From: Gemmataceae bacterium
GTDB taxonomy: Bacteria > Planctomycetota > Planctomycetia > Gemmatales > Gemmataceae
Reading direction: 5' to 3'
Assembly (NCBI GenBank): GCA_022616435.1
Contig: JAKEET010000070.1
Coordinates: 1-64,000, forward strand
Length of the DNA stretch: 64,000 nucleotides
Shown here: positions 9,586 to 18,764 of the stretch, in pieces
Layout of the letters: each line of letters starts with the position of its first letter
Numbering within the stretch: position 1 is the stretch's first letter
Notes under the pieces: generated by a model
What the model saw: only the letters and a program-made list of their open reading frames with translations
Database searches by the model: none
What the model was told of the DNA's origin: nothing
Program-made: the position numbers and the translations under genes

Positions 9586-11250
9586 ATGTCGTCGCAATCG
9601 CGTCGTAGTTTCCTCACCTGTCTCGGCCTTGGCTCGTACGCCACGCTCATGGACACACGCCCGTCGCGCGGCGGCCCGGCGCCCACCGTCCTGACGCGCC
9701 GGCCGCGCGGCACGCCGCCGAGCTTTTTCGCGCCCATCGAAGCGAGTGATGCCGACGAATTGAAGCTTCCCAACGGCTTCCGCTACGACATCATCGCCAA
9801 GTGGGACGAAGAGCTCGGCTGCAACGGGCCGCTCGGCGCCGAGAAGTTCGGCTTCAACTGCGACTTCCTGGCCTACTTTCCCATCAACGCCCTGTCCGGC
9901 GGCGTGCCCAACAGCGACGAAGGATTGCTGTGGGTCAACCACGAATATCCCAATCCCCTGTTCGTCAGCGGGTATTCGCCGCTCGCGGGCAAGAAGACCG
10001 AGCAGCAAATCCTCAAGGAAAAGCACTGCGTCGGCGGCTCGATCGTGCACATCCGCCGCGTCAAGGGGCGCTGGGAACGCGTGCCGGGGACGGAGTTCAC
10101 GCGCCGCATCACGGCCCTCTACCCCGACATCCCGCTGATGGGTCCGGCCTCGATGCTGCCGGCCGCCAAGGGGAGCCTGGCCAACTGCTCCGGCGGCCGC
10201 ACGCCGTGGTTCACGGCCCTTTCTTGCGAGGAGAACTTCCACCACTACAACGCCACCACGGGCGTCGACGCCTACCGCTGGTCCGACCAGCCGGGCCAGC
10301 GCATCGACGAGCGGCTGTACGGCTGGGTCGTGGAAATCGACCCGTTCAAGCAGATGCCGGCGGTCAAGCACACCGCGCTGGGGCGTTTCTCCCATGAGAA
10401 CGTCGCGATCCGCCACGACGGGCCAAACAACAAGCTCGTGTGCTACATGGGCGATGACGCCAACGACCAGTACCTGTACAAGTTCGTCAGCGCCGGCGTC
10501 TACCGCGACAATCTTACCCGCCCGCAAAAGAGCGCCCTGTTGCACACCGGCACGCTGTATGTGGCCGACATGAAGGAATGCCGCTGGAAGCCGCTCGACC
10601 TGACGCGCAGCGAGGCGCTGCGCGCCGCCGGCTTCGTCACGCAGGCGGACGTGATGGTCCGCTGCCGGGAGGCCGCCAAGGCGCTGGGGGCCACGCCGCT
10701 CGACCGGCCGGAGGACTGCGAGATCCATCCGCTGGACAAGTCGCTGTACGTCGCGCTCACCAACAACGCCAACCATGGCAATTTCTGGGGCCAGATCCTG
10801 CGGCTGATCGAGGACGGCGGCAACCCGGAGTCGGAGACATTCCAGTACGAGATCTTCCTGGCCGGCGGGCCGCAATCGGGGCTCGCCTGCCCGGACAACA
10901 TCACCTTCGACCGCCGCGGCAACCTGTGGGTCGGCTGCGACATGTCGTCGAGCGCCATGAACAAGAACCCGTATCGGCCTTTCAAGAACAACGGCCTGTT
11001 CGTGGTGCCGACCGCCGGCCCCAACGCCGGCGACGCCTTCCAGTTCGCGTCGGGGCCCAAGGAATGCGAGATGACCGGCCCGTGGTTCACGGAGAACGAA
11101 GAGACGTTGTTCCTGTCGATCCAGCACCCCGGCGAGGAAACCCGGACCGACGACGCCAAGGGCTGGACCAGCCGCTGGCCCGACGGCAGCCCCGGCAAAC
11201 CGGCGCGGCCGCGGCCTTCGGTGGTGGCGATTCAGGGGTTCAAGTGGTGA
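9586..11250 (+). CDS. PhoX-like phosphatase / DUF839 protein, Tat-exported
   Basis: A 554-residue secreted protein of the DUF839/PhoX family. A twin-arginine signal is visible at the N-terminus (SRRSFLTCLGLG), consistent with export of a folded, metal-loaded enzyme. The core has the family's LPNGFRYDII opening, LLWVNHEYPN, an acidic CEENFHHYN segment, FSHENVAIRHDG, the YMGDDAND motif and a late FDRRGNLWVGCD strand, matching a six-bladed propeller fold. PhoX enzymes are Ca/Fe alkaline phosphatases of the periplasm, used in phosphate acquisition. No Pho-box was identified. It is convergent with the DUF2325 gene, whose stop is 28 bases away. Confidence 0.8.
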   Translation: MSSQSRRSFLTCLGLGSYATLMDTRPSRGGPAPTVLTRRPRGTPPSFFAPIEASDADELKLPNGFRYDIIAKWDEELGCNGPLGAEKFGFNCDFLAYFPINALSGGVPNSDEGLLWVNHEYPNPLFVSGYSPLAGKKTEQQILKEKHCVGGSIVHIRRVKGRWERVPGTEFTRRITALYPDIPLMGPASMLPAAKGSLANCSGGRTPWFTALSCEENFHHYNATTGVDAYRWSDQPGQRIDERLYGWVVEIDPFKQMPAVKHTALGRFSHENVAIRHDGPNNKLVCYMGDDANDQYLYKFVSAGVYRDNLTRPQKSALLHTGTLYVADMKECRWKPLDLTRSEALRAAGFVTQADVMVRCREAAKALGATPLDRPEDCEIHPLDKSLYVALTNNANHGNFWGQILRLIEDGGNPESETFQYEIFLAGGPQSGLACPDNITFDRRGNLWVGCDMSSSAMNKNPYRPFKNNGLFVVPTAGPNAGDAFQFASGPKECEMTGPWFTENEETLFLSIQHPGEETRTDDAKGWTSRWPDGSPGKPARPRPSVVAIQGFKW

Positions 11251-11278
11251 ACGGCGCCGCATGGGGCGTTTCCACCGG

Positions 11279-12901
11279 TCAGTCCCTGCCCGGCCCAACT
11301 CGCTCGAGGTTGCCGGCCAAGCGCTCGCCTACCTGCGCTAAGATCTGATGCGCGACTTGATTGGGATTGTACCCGCCCGGCAGGCGGACCAACGGCTTGT
11401 CATGCTGATCGCAATCCTTCTTGATCTCGCCAAAACCGTGCCGCGACCACCGAATCGCCAAGAGGACCACGGCCACATCGGCACGGGCGATGTGCGGCGC
11501 GAACTGGCTGTACGACTGGTCCCGGTTTTCAAGCCAGATCAATTCCGAAAGGCCGAACGCCTCTTCCAGGGCTTCCTTCGCTCCGGCACGCGGCGCGCCG
11601 CCGATGAGCGCCACGGCTTTGCCGCGGAGCAGCCGGGCCACGCGCCGCGCGTCGTCGGAAAACGTCGTGGCCACGGTCAGCGAGCGTGACGGCAGGGATG
11701 CCAGGTAGCGATCGGTTTCCCGCAGGACCAGGCGGAATTCGGGCGGCGTCTCGTCCAGGTCGGGGAGGTCATCCAGCATCGGCAGCAACAGATCGCGCAG
11801 CTCGACATTGCTGGGCGGCAGTCCCCCTTTGACCAACTCCACGACGGCACTGACGAGAGAGGCCCAATCGTCGACGTGGTCCGCTCCAGGCTGTTCTGTG
11901 ATCCGCTTGAGAAGGTAGCGGATCTTGTTGAAGAGCTTGCGTCGTTGGCGTTCGCGTGCCTGGAGCTCTTGCTGGCGGGATTCAAGGGCGGCGATGCGTG
12001 CTTCCAGGTCGCGCCAGCAGGCCGGGTCCGCCGGGTCAACACGGGTCATGAAGCGGTCGAGCCAGACGCGGCGGCGACCGGCGGTGTCTTTGAGCCAATC
12101 GAACAACTTGCGCTGGTCGGCGTCCTGAAGGCGGCTCACATTCGCGACTGCCTTCCAGATCGCGGATTGGGCCTCGGCACAGAGCAGGATGGCCTGCTCC
12201 ACCGGGCCCGAGTCGCTTTCGGGGCTGCTCACGAGCGGTTGGAGCAGGCGGAGCACGTGAGCCGCGGCGTCGAAGCAGCCGGCCAGGTCGTCGAACTGCT
12301 TCGCGTCGGCATCGCGGAAGTCTTCGGAGCGGCACATCCACAGGAAGCAATCGGGCAGCGCCTTGGCGCGCGCGATCAAGTCATGATAGTTCGCTTCGAA
12401 ATCGGCGAACGAATCGTCTCCGTCGCGGAGCCGCACCAGCCGGGCGGCCGCGAAACGGGCAGCCTCCGCCTTCAATCGGCAGCGGGCCTCGATGATCGGC
12501 AAATCTTCGTCCGTCACCGTCGGTCCGAAGCTCGGCGGCAGCGGGCTCGATTCCGGCGCTGCCACGCGATACGCGGGTGAAACAGATGGTGTGCGCGACA
12601 TCGGCGAAGACGAGGCTGGCACAGGCGGCGACAGGGTTGACGGCACGAGCGGCGCGGGCGGCGGCACGGACGGCGCAGGTGCAGGCGGCGCTGGAACGGT
12701 CGGCGCTGGCATGGAGGGCGGGGTTGTCGCTGGCGCCTTCGGGGCATTGTCGGCCGGGGACGACGGGCCTGCCTCGTCCGCAAGGGCCATCAACGTGTGC
12801 CCCACGTGACGGAGCTCCGCACGGATCTGCGCGTCCTGCTTGTCCAACTCCTCAAGCCGTTCGACCAGCGATTTCAGACGCAACAGCATGTCTCGGAGCA
12901 T
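11279..12901 (-). CDS. Coiled-coil, Pro-rich linker and DUF2325-like protein
   Basis: A 540-residue cytoplasmic protein with no signal peptide. Residues 1-40 form a Leu/Glu-rich coiled coil; about 43-120 is a Pro/Ala/Ser linker; about 120-400 is a helical domain with a charged stretch (LESRQQELQARERQRRK); and the last 105 residues match DUF2325: VALIGGAPRAGAKEALEEAF, LSELIWLENRD, ADVAVVLLAIRWSRHGFGEI and LVRLPGGYNPNQVAHQIL. DUF2325 has a Rossmann-like look with a possible nucleotide- or metal-sensing role, but no biochemical function is established to my knowledge. The gene is divergent from the hybrid histidine kinase at 13057 with a 155-base shared upstream region. Confidence 0.75.
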   Translation of the reverse strand: MLRDMLLRLKSLVERLEELDKQDAQIRAELRHVGHTLMALADEAGPSSPADNAPKAPATTPPSMPAPTVPAPPAPAPSVPPPAPLVPSTLSPPVPASSSPMSRTPSVSPAYRVAAPESSPLPPSFGPTVTDEDLPIIEARCRLKAEAARFAAARLVRLRDGDDSFADFEANYHDLIARAKALPDCFLWMCRSEDFRDADAKQFDDLAGCFDAAAHVLRLLQPLVSSPESDSGPVEQAILLCAEAQSAIWKAVANVSRLQDADQRKLFDWLKDTAGRRRVWLDRFMTRVDPADPACWRDLEARIAALESRQQELQARERQRRKLFNKIRYLLKRITEQPGADHVDDWASLVSAVVELVKGGLPPSNVELRDLLLPMLDDLPDLDETPPEFRLVLRETDRYLASLPSRSLTVATTFSDDARRVARLLRGKAVALIGGAPRAGAKEALEEAFGLSELIWLENRDQSYSQFAPHIARADVAVVLLAIRWSRHGFGEIKKDCDQHDKPLVRLPGGYNPNQVAHQILAQVGERLAGNLERVGPGRD

Positions 12902-13056
12902 GGGCTCATTCTAAGTCGTGCGCAACAAGAAGCAATTGCGTGCGTGGCGCGAGCGGCCGACGATGGCTGGACCACGGGAATCAAGGTCGCCATGACAAGC
13001 CCCGGGGGCGACAAAGATCAGCGCCAAAATCAGAGGGTGACAATAGATCAAACACT

Positions 13057-15570
13057 ATGAACCGACCAGCTCACGAGCGCCTTGGCGAGGGAGCCCAAGA
13101 GGACGGGGCGCCGCGGCACCAAACTCCCTTGGACGCGGCGCTCAAGGCCAGCGAGGAGCGCTATCGCAGCGTGGTCGAAGGCTCGTTGCAGGGAATTCTC
13201 ATCCACCAGGATAATCGCATCTGCTTCGCCAATGAGGCGCTGGCGCGGATGTTCGATTACGAGAGCGCGCACGAGCTCGTCGGGCGCTTGCTGTGGGAGA
13301 CTTTCGTTTTGCCGGAGAACCGGGTCGAGCTGCAAGAGCGTACGCGCGATATTCTGTCGGGCAAGCCGGTGCCGCCGCATCCGGGGTGGCGCGCGGTCGG
13401 CAAGCACGGCCGCTGCATCTGGGTGGCGACGACGGCCAGCCGCATCGAGTTTCAGGGACGGCCGGCGGTCGTGGCGTTCTATCTGGACATCACGGAACAG
13501 AAGCAAGCCGAGGCGGCCCTGCGGCGGCGCCTGGTCGACCTCACCGTGCTCAATCGCGTCGGCGTGATCTGCTCCGAGGCGCGGACCCCCGATGAACTGC
13601 TGCACCGCGCCAGCGCCTTGATTGCCGAGAAGTTGTTTCCCGACAATTGCGGGTTCATGTTGCTCGACTCGGCCCGCGGCGTGCTGGTGCCGCACCCCTC
13701 CTTCGTCCTGACCGACCCGAAGGTCATCCGGGCGGACGTACCCCTCGGAACCGGCATCACCGGCCAGGTGGCGCAGACCGGACTGGCGCGGCGCGTCGGC
13801 GATGTCCGCACCGACCCGGCGTACCTGGCCGCGGATGGCCGCACTTGCTCCGAGCTGTGCCTGCCGATGAAGATCGGCCCCAAGGTGGTCGGCGTGCTCA
13901 ATGTCGAGAGCCACGCGCCGGACGCCTTCACGCCGGCGGACGAGCAGCTGTTGGGCACCGTGGTGGACATGGTGGGCAACGCCCTGGAACGGTTGCGGGC
14001 CGAGGAAGCGATCCGTCACAGTGAAGAGCGCTTCCGGGCGCTCGCGGAAAAGGTCCAGCTGATCCCGTGGCAGGCCGACGCCCGGACGTCGCAGATGACG
14101 TACGTCGGTCCCCAGGCAGTCGCCATCCTCGGCTATGCGCTCGACGATTGGTGCACTCCCGACTTCTGGAAGGCGCATATCCATGCCGAGGACGCCGGCT
14201 GGGTGGCGGCCTATTGCATGGAATCCAGCTTGTCGCGCGATCGTTACCAGCTGGAGTACCGCATGATCGCGCGGGACGGACGCACGGTCTGGCTGTACGA
14301 CCTGGTTCACGTGGTCCGCGACGAGCACGGTCCGCGAATCCTGCACGGCGTCTTGATCGACATGACCGAGCGCAAGCGCGCCGAGGAAGAGCGCCGCAAG
14401 CTCGAAGTCCAGATCCAGCACGCCCAGAAACTGGAGAGCCTGGGGGTGCTGGCCGGCGGCATCGCCCACGACTTCAACAACTTGCTGACCAGCATGCTCG
14501 GCTACGCCAGCCTGGCGCTCATGCAGCTTCCGGCCGAGTCGCCGGCCTGCCCCATGCTGCACGCCATCGAGAATGCGGCCCAGCGGGCCGCCGACCTGAC
14601 GCAGCAAATGCTCGCCTACTCCGGTCGCGGCCACTTCGTGATTCAACTCTTGCGGCTGGACACCTTGGTCCAGGAGATGACCAAGCTGTTGCAGACCGTG
14701 GTATCGAAGAAGGCTGCGGTCGCCCTGGAGCTGGCGCCCGCCACGGTCGAGGGCGACGCCACGCAGATTCGACAGATCGTGATGAACCTGATCACCAACG
14801 CTTCCGAAGCGCTGGAAGGCAACGTCGGCGCCATCCGCATCGCCACCGGAGTGCGGCAGGCGGACACGGCCTATTTGCGCTCGCCGTTCTGCCCGGACGA
14901 GCTTCCCGCCGGCCCCTATGCCTACGTCGAAGTCGAGGACAACGGTTGCGGCATGAGCGACGCCACGCTGCCGCGCATCTTTGATCCGTTCTTCACCACC
15001 AAGTTCACCGGACGGGGCCTCGGCCTGGCGGCGGTGCTCGGCATCGTCCGCGGCCACCGGGGCGTCATCAAGGTGAACAGCACGCCGGGCCGCGGCACGC
15101 TGTTTGAGGTGCTGCTGCCGTGCGCGGCCGCCCCGGCGCCGGGCAGCGCCGCGTCAGCGCGCGAGGCGCTCCTGCCGCGCGGGCAGGGCACCGTCCTGGT
15201 GGTCGAAGACGAGCCGAGCGTGCGCGACCTTGCCCGGCGCGTCCTGGAAAGCGGCGGCTTCCAGGTCCGCGTTGCCGACGACGGCCGCCATGGGCTGGAG
15301 ATGTTCGAGCGGCATCGCGCGGAAATCGAAGCCGTGCTTCTCGACTTGACCATGCCGCACATGGATGGGCTGGAGGTGTTGCGGCAGTTGCGCAGCCTGG
15401 ATGGCGACGTTCCCGTGCTCGTCATGAGCGGCTACAGCGAGCAGGAATTGGCGACCCGTTTCGCCGGATCGGGCGCGAGCGGGTTCATCCAGAAGCCGTT
15501 TCATCCGCGCGGCCTGCTTGCGCGGCTGGGGCAATTGCTGCGCTCGAAGACGGGCAGCGATCAAACCTGA
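13057..15570 (+). CDS. Hybrid histidine kinase: PAS-GAF-PAS-HisKA-HATPase-REC
   Basis: An 837-residue soluble sensor kinase. PAS1 covers about residues 30-150 ([20 protein letters not shown]), a GAF domain about 155-310 ([12 protein letters not shown]), and PAS2 with PAC about 315-445. The phosphoacceptor His is in [11 protein letters not shown] near 470; the ATPase has N-box [15 protein letters not shown]1 [10 protein letters not shown]-box FDPFFTTKF and G2 GRGLGLAAV. The C-terminal receiver carries VVEDEPSV, the acceptor Asp in [12 protein letters not shown] near 763 and the Lys in IQKPFHP. There are no membrane helices, so it senses an internal signal. No separate output regulator is nearby. 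The ATG at 13057 lacks a strong ribosome-binding site; the frame is open further upstream. Confidence 0.92.
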   Translation: MNRPAHERLGEGAQEDGAPRHQTPLDAALKASEERYRSVVEGSLQGILIHQDNRICFANEALARMFDYESAHELVGRLLWETFVLPENRVELQERTRDILSGKPVPPHPGWRAVGKHGRCIWVATTASRIEFQGRPAVVAFYLDITEQKQAEAALRRRLVDLTVLNRVGVICSEARTPDELLHRASALIAEKLFPDNCGFMLLDSARGVLVPHPSFVLTDPKVIRADVPLGTGITGQVAQTGLARRVGDVRTDPAYLAADGRTCSELCLPMKIGPKVVGVLNVESHAPDAFTPADEQLLGTVVDMVGNALERLRAEEAIRHSEERFRALAEKVQLIPWQADARTSQMTYVGPQAVAILGYALDDWCTPDFWKAHIHAEDAGWVAAYCMESSLSRDRYQLEYRMIARDGRTVWLYDLVHVVRDEHGPRILHGVLIDMTERKRAEEERRKLEVQIQHAQKLESLGVLAGGIAHDFNNLLTSMLGYASLALMQLPAESPACPMLHAIENAAQRAADLTQQMLAYSGRGHFVIQLLRLDTLVQEMTKLLQTVVSKKAAVALELAPATVEGDATQIRQIVMNLITNASEALEGNVGAIRIATGVRQADTAYLRSPFCPDELPAGPYAYVEVEDNGCGMSDATLPRIFDPFFTTKFTGRGLGLAAVLGIVRGHRGVIKVNSTPGRGTLFEVLLPCAAAPAPGSAASAREALLPRGQGTVLVVEDEPSVRDLARRVLESGGFQVRVADDGRHGLEMFERHRAEIEAVLLDLTMPHMDGLEVLRQLRSLDGDVPVLVMSGYSEQELATRFAGSGASGFIQKPFHPRGLLARLGQLLRSKTGSDQT

Positions 15571-15600
15571 CCCGTGTCTCGATACGGTCGCCTTGGCGCG

Positions 15601-15630
15601 AACCAACGGATTGGCGAGAACCAACGGATT
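15601..15630 (+). repeat. Direct repeat upstream of vapBC
   Basis: AACCAACGGATT occurs at 15601-15612 and again at 15619-15630, just before the -35 box of the toxin-antitoxin promoter. The 18-base period places the copies almost two helical turns apart, so they could be tandem regulator sites. Confidence 0.45.
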
Positions 15631-15631
15631 C

Positions 15632-15662
15632 TTGACGTTGCGCCGGTAAGACAGTATCTTAC
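15632..15662 (+). promoter_or_regulatory. vapBC promoter with palindromic operator, leaderless
   Basis: A sigma-70-like promoter is visible: TTGACG at 15632-15637, a 17-base spacer, and TATCTT at 15655-15660. A perfect inverted repeat GTAAGA-CAGTA-TCTTAC (15646-15662) covers the -10 box. Only six bases separate the -10 box from the ATG at 15667, so the transcript would begin at or very near the start codon. The palindrome is the natural candidate for binding of the VapB antitoxin or VapBC complex (autoregulation). Confidence 0.6.
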
Positions 15663-15666
15663 GCTC

Positions 15667-15897
15667 ATGGTCACGAGAGTTTCAACCAAAGGGCAGGTGG
15701 TGCTCCCCGCGGAAATCCGCGTGCGCGACGGAATTCAACCGGGCCAGCAGTTCGACATCGAACGGATCGAAGCCGGCAAGTACCGCCTGATTCGCCGGAG
15801 CGCCCCGCCCAATGAAGGACTGGTGGACTGGCTGCTGGCCTGTCCGGAAAAAGGGTTCTTCGCGCCGATTGATTCAGAATCCACCGATACCCTGTGA
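15667..15897 (+). CDS. AbrB/SpoVT-type antitoxin (VapB-like)
   Basis: A 76-residue protein with a swapped-hairpin AbrB DNA-binding domain at residues 1-45: MVTRVSTKGQVVLPAEIR and the following GIQPGQQFDIE. The acidic, aromatic C-terminal tail (DWLLACPEKGFF) is the type of segment that wraps a PIN-domain toxin. It acts as the antitoxin, neutralising VapC and repressing its own promoter. The stop overlaps the GTG start of the toxin gene (GTGA at 15894-15897). The Met at 15667 fits the family start and the promoter position; upstream in-frame codons carry no family similarity. Confidence 0.88.
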   Translation: MVTRVSTKGQVVLPAEIRVRDGIQPGQQFDIERIEAGKYRLIRRSAPPNEGLVDWLLACPEKGFFAPIDSESTDTL

Positions 15898-16301
15898 AAT
15901 ACCTCGTCGATGCCCACGTGTTGAGCGAGGCCACGAAGCCGGATCCGTCGGCCCACGTGATCGACTGGCTTCGGGCCAACGAACACGAATGTGCGGTCGA
16001 TCCGATCATCCTGGGCGAGATTCGCTTCGGCATTCACGTGTTGCCTCCCGGCCAACGCCGCAAGCGGCTTGAACGTTGGTTTGCGAAGGGCGTCGCCAGG
16101 ATCGTGTGCCTGCCCTTTGACGCCGCCACCGGTTTGCGCTGGGCCAAGCTTCTCGCCGATCTGCGCAAGGCCGGCGAATCGATGCCGATCAAGGACAGCT
16201 TGATCGCGGCGACAGCGCTCGCTCACGGACTTGCCGTCGCCACGCGCAATCGACGCGACTTCCGCAAGGCCTCGGTCCGAGTCATCAACCCCTTCGAGTG
16301 A
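15894..16301 (+). CDS. PIN-domain ribonuclease toxin (VapC-like)
   Basis: A 135-residue PIN-domain endoribonuclease. Acidic metal-binding residues fit the family pattern: the first Asp in KYLVDAHVLSEATK, a Glu in ILGEIRFG, an Asp in MPIKDSLIAATAL and a final acidic position near TRNRRDFRKA. VapC toxins cleave tRNA or rRNA loops when freed from VapB. A GTG start overlaps the antitoxin stop by four bases, the usual arrangement for coupled translation of the pair. The pair appears intact. The first motif has Ala-His where many VapC proteins have Thr/Ser-Asn, a minor deviation. Confidence 0.88.
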   Translation: MKYLVDAHVLSEATKPDPSAHVIDWLRANEHECAVDPIILGEIRFGIHVLPPGQRRKRLERWFAKGVARIVCLPFDAATGLRWAKLLADLRKAGESMPIKDSLIAATALAHGLAVATRNRRDFRKASVRVINPFE

Positions 16302-16305
16302 GTCA

Positions 16306-17622
16306 ATGGTCCATTCTCGCAACCATGCAGCGGCGCTTTGGATCATCGTCCTATCGACATCGATGCCGCATTCCCCCGGCATCCGCGCCGCCGATTGGCC
16401 GCACTGGCGCGGGCCCACGCGCAACGGCCTCTCGCCGGAACCTTCCGGCTACCAGAACGGCCGCTGGAACATTGACAAGGCCGCGTGGCACACCAACGTC
16501 GGCAAGGGCTGTTCGACGCCGATCGTCGTCGGCGACAAACTGTACACGATGGGCTGGAAGTCCGGCAAGGACCACGTTGTCTGCCTCGACGCGGCGTCCG
16601 GCAAGCAAGTCTGGTCGCAGTCCTATCCATGTCCCTTGTTCGGACGCAAGGCGCTCGGCGACCAGAATCAATATGCCGGACCTTCGTCGACGCCGGAGTA
16701 CGACGCCGCGACCGGTCATCTCTTCACGCTCAGCACCGACGGCGACCTTTGCTGCTGGGACACGAAAAACCGCGGCGCGAAAGTCTGGGGCGTGAATCTT
16801 CACGCGAAGTACAAGGTTCAACAGCGGCCGCAGGTCGCGTCGAGCGGGCATCGCGATTACGGCTTCACCACGGCGCCGTTGGTCTACGGCGACTGGCTGC
16901 TGGTCGAGGTCGGCGCTGCCGAGGGAACGGTGATCGCTTTCGACAAGGGCGCCGGCAGGGAAGCGTGGCGTTCCGAGCTGAAGGAACCCGCGGGCCACAC
17001 CGGGTCGGTGGTCCCGATGACGATGGAAGGGGTGCCGTGTCTCGCCGTGCTGACGCACTTTCACCTGGCCGTGCTGCGCCTGGACAAGGGGAACGAAGGC
17101 AAGACCGTGGCGCGGCATCCGTGGGTGACCGAATTCGCCAACAGCATCGCCACGCCCGCCGTGCAGGGCCCGTATGTGCTCGTCACTTCCGCCTACAACC
17201 AGATGAAGCTGTGCAAGCTGAAGATCACGTCGAAGGGGGCGGAGAAGATCTGGGAAACCAAGAACCCGTCCGGCGTGTGCAGCCCGGTGATTCACAAAGG
17301 CCGCGTCTACCTCGCCTGGCGCACGATCCGCTGCGTCGACTTTGAAACGGGCAAGCTGATCTGGTCCGGCGAGAACGTCGGTTATCCCGGTTCATGCATC
17401 GTCACGGCCGACGACCGCTTGATCGTCTGGGGCAAGTCTGGCGAGCTGTTCCTCGCCGAAACCGCGGCACGCTCGCCGACCAAGCTCACCCTGCTGGCGA
17501 ACAACAACCACGTGCTTGGAGACCTGGCGTGGCCGCACGTGGTGCTGGCGAATGGGCGGCTGTATTGCAAGGACCGGACGGGCGCGCTTGTGTGCTTTCA
17601 GATTGCGAAGAGCGGCGATTGA
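16306..17622 (+). CDS. Secreted PQQ-like beta-propeller protein
   Basis: A 438-residue exported protein. The N-terminal 35 residues form a signal peptide ending near IRAADWPHWRG; the WPHWRGPTRNG motif is the standard start of planctomycete PQQ-binding-like propellers. Blade repeats follow (CLDAASGKQVWSQ, CCWDTKNRGAKVWG, VIAFDKGAGREAWR, RCVDFETGKLIW), each with the Trp of a PQQ-type beta-propeller. The catalytic Asp and Cys pair of quinoprotein dehydrogenases is not evident, so it may be a scaffold or binding protein rather than a dehydrogenase. It begins four bases after the vapC stop and is convergent with the Rieske gene. Confidence 0.82.
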   Translation: MVHSRNHAAALWIIVLSTSMPHSPGIRAADWPHWRGPTRNGLSPEPSGYQNGRWNIDKAAWHTNVGKGCSTPIVVGDKLYTMGWKSGKDHVVCLDAASGKQVWSQSYPCPLFGRKALGDQNQYAGPSSTPEYDAATGHLFTLSTDGDLCCWDTKNRGAKVWGVNLHAKYKVQQRPQVASSGHRDYGFTTAPLVYGDWLLVEVGAAEGTVIAFDKGAGREAWRSELKEPAGHTGSVVPMTMEGVPCLAVLTHFHLAVLRLDKGNEGKTVARHPWVTEFANSIATPAVQGPYVLVTSAYNQMKLCKLKITSKGAEKIWETKNPSGVCSPVIHKGRVYLAWRTIRCVDFETGKLIWSGENVGYPGSCIVTADDRLIVWGKSGELFLAETAARSPTKLTLLANNNHVLGDLAWPHVVLANGRLYCKDRTGALVCFQIAKSGD

Positions 17623-17650
17623 GCATGCTCGATTCGGTGGATTCCAAAGA

Positions 17651-18652
17651 CTACGCCTGCAACTTCCCGTCATACACCTTCCGCAGCCGCTCGCGGGTGA
17701 TGCCCAGCACCTTGTCGAAGCGGCTCAGCTTCATCCCCTCGATGCCGGTGTCGTAGTCGGCCATGTTCTCCAGAAGCCAGGCGTCCTCGTCGATCGTCTC
17801 CTTGATCTTGGCCCGCACGAACCAGCCCATCCGCCGTGCGACCCAGTCGAATCCCGGCCAACGCGAACGCAGGTAGCCGAACGTCACGACCATCGATTCG
17901 CGCTCGTCCTTGGGAACGAAGTAGTGATAGAGGAAATACTTCGCCATGCGTTCGCGGCCGGTGCGCGGCTGGGTCCAGTAATGGGTGACCGCCGAGCGCG
18001 GCGGATCGAAGTGGAACGTGAAGTCGGAATGGAAGTGGTCGCCCGCCCAGGTCCAGGCGAGCAGCTTGGTGACCAGCGGCGGCGGCTTCGACGGACCGTG
18101 ACAGCGGGCGGTGAAGGACTTGGCAGTCGTTTCGAGCTTGACCACGGTCTCGCTGGCCCGGTCGGGCTCGAGGCCGAACTGCGGATGCACCGCCACGGTG
18201 TGCTCGATCTCCGCGAAGTTGTCGAGCAGCAGTTCGAGGGGGGCCTTGATCGCGTTGATGACGCAGCCGGCGAACGTCCACTGTTCGAAGCCGCGGTGCA
18301 ATTCGGGGAGCGGCTGCCGGCCGCCGCGCTCGCGCACCCAGATCGCGCCGTAGGCCTCGGCGCAATCGTAGCTGGCCGCGCAAGCGTGCAGCTTCGGCGT
18401 GCCGGGGCTTTCGCCGGCGCCCTCGGTGGTGAACGACCAGCCGTGGTACGCACAGCGCAGCTTGTTGTCCACCACCTTGCCGATGCTCAACTTCAGACGG
18501 CGGTGAACGCACCGGTCTTCGAGAGCGCCCAGCTTGCCGTCGCGGGCGCGAAACACCGCCAGGTCGCGGCCGGCAACGCGAACGGCAACGGGGCGTTCCC
18601 TGGGCAAATCCCGCGTGCAGAGCACGGGGTGCCAGAAGCGCATACGTGACAT
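17651..18652 (-). CDS. Rieske non-haem iron oxygenase, terminal oxygenase component
   Basis: A 333-residue Rieske-type oxygenase. The [2Fe-2S] site is seen as CVHRR near residue 47 and CAYHGW about 17 residues later (CxH...CxxH). The mononuclear iron site follows in LLLDNFAEIEHTVAVH, with the bridging acidic residue and two His ligands. Such enzymes hydroxylate aromatic rings, demethylate or modify sterol-like or carotenoid-like compounds with electrons from a ferredoxin/reductase. No reductase partner lies nearby. Sequence style is closer to the phenylpropionate dioxygenase/vanillate O-demethylase group than to classical biphenyl dioxygenases. It is convergent with the PQQ-propeller gene (28-base gap). 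Confidence 0.88.
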   Translation of the reverse strand: MSRMRFWHPVLCTRDLPRERPVAVRVAGRDLAVFRARDGKLGALEDRCVHRRLKLSIGKVVDNKLRCAYHGWSFTTEGAGESPGTPKLHACAASYDCAEAYGAIWVRERGGRQPLPELHRGFEQWTFAGCVINAIKAPLELLLDNFAEIEHTVAVHPQFGLEPDRASETVVKLETTAKSFTARCHGPSKPPPLVTKLLAWTWAGDHFHSDFTFHFDPPRSAVTHYWTQPRTGRERMAKYFLYHYFVPKDERESMVVTFGYLRSRWPGFDWVARRMGWFVRAKIKETIDEDAWLLENMADYDTGIEGMKLSRFDKVLGITRERLRKVYDGKLQA

Positions 18653-18764
18653 ACAGGTGTCTCTGAGGCCACGAGGCGGGTGCTAACATTGGTTGACAAC
18701 GGTGCAGTCGTAGCCAGCCTCGACAAAATCCTGCAGCCATGAAGGAGCAAACAACGTGCCAATC

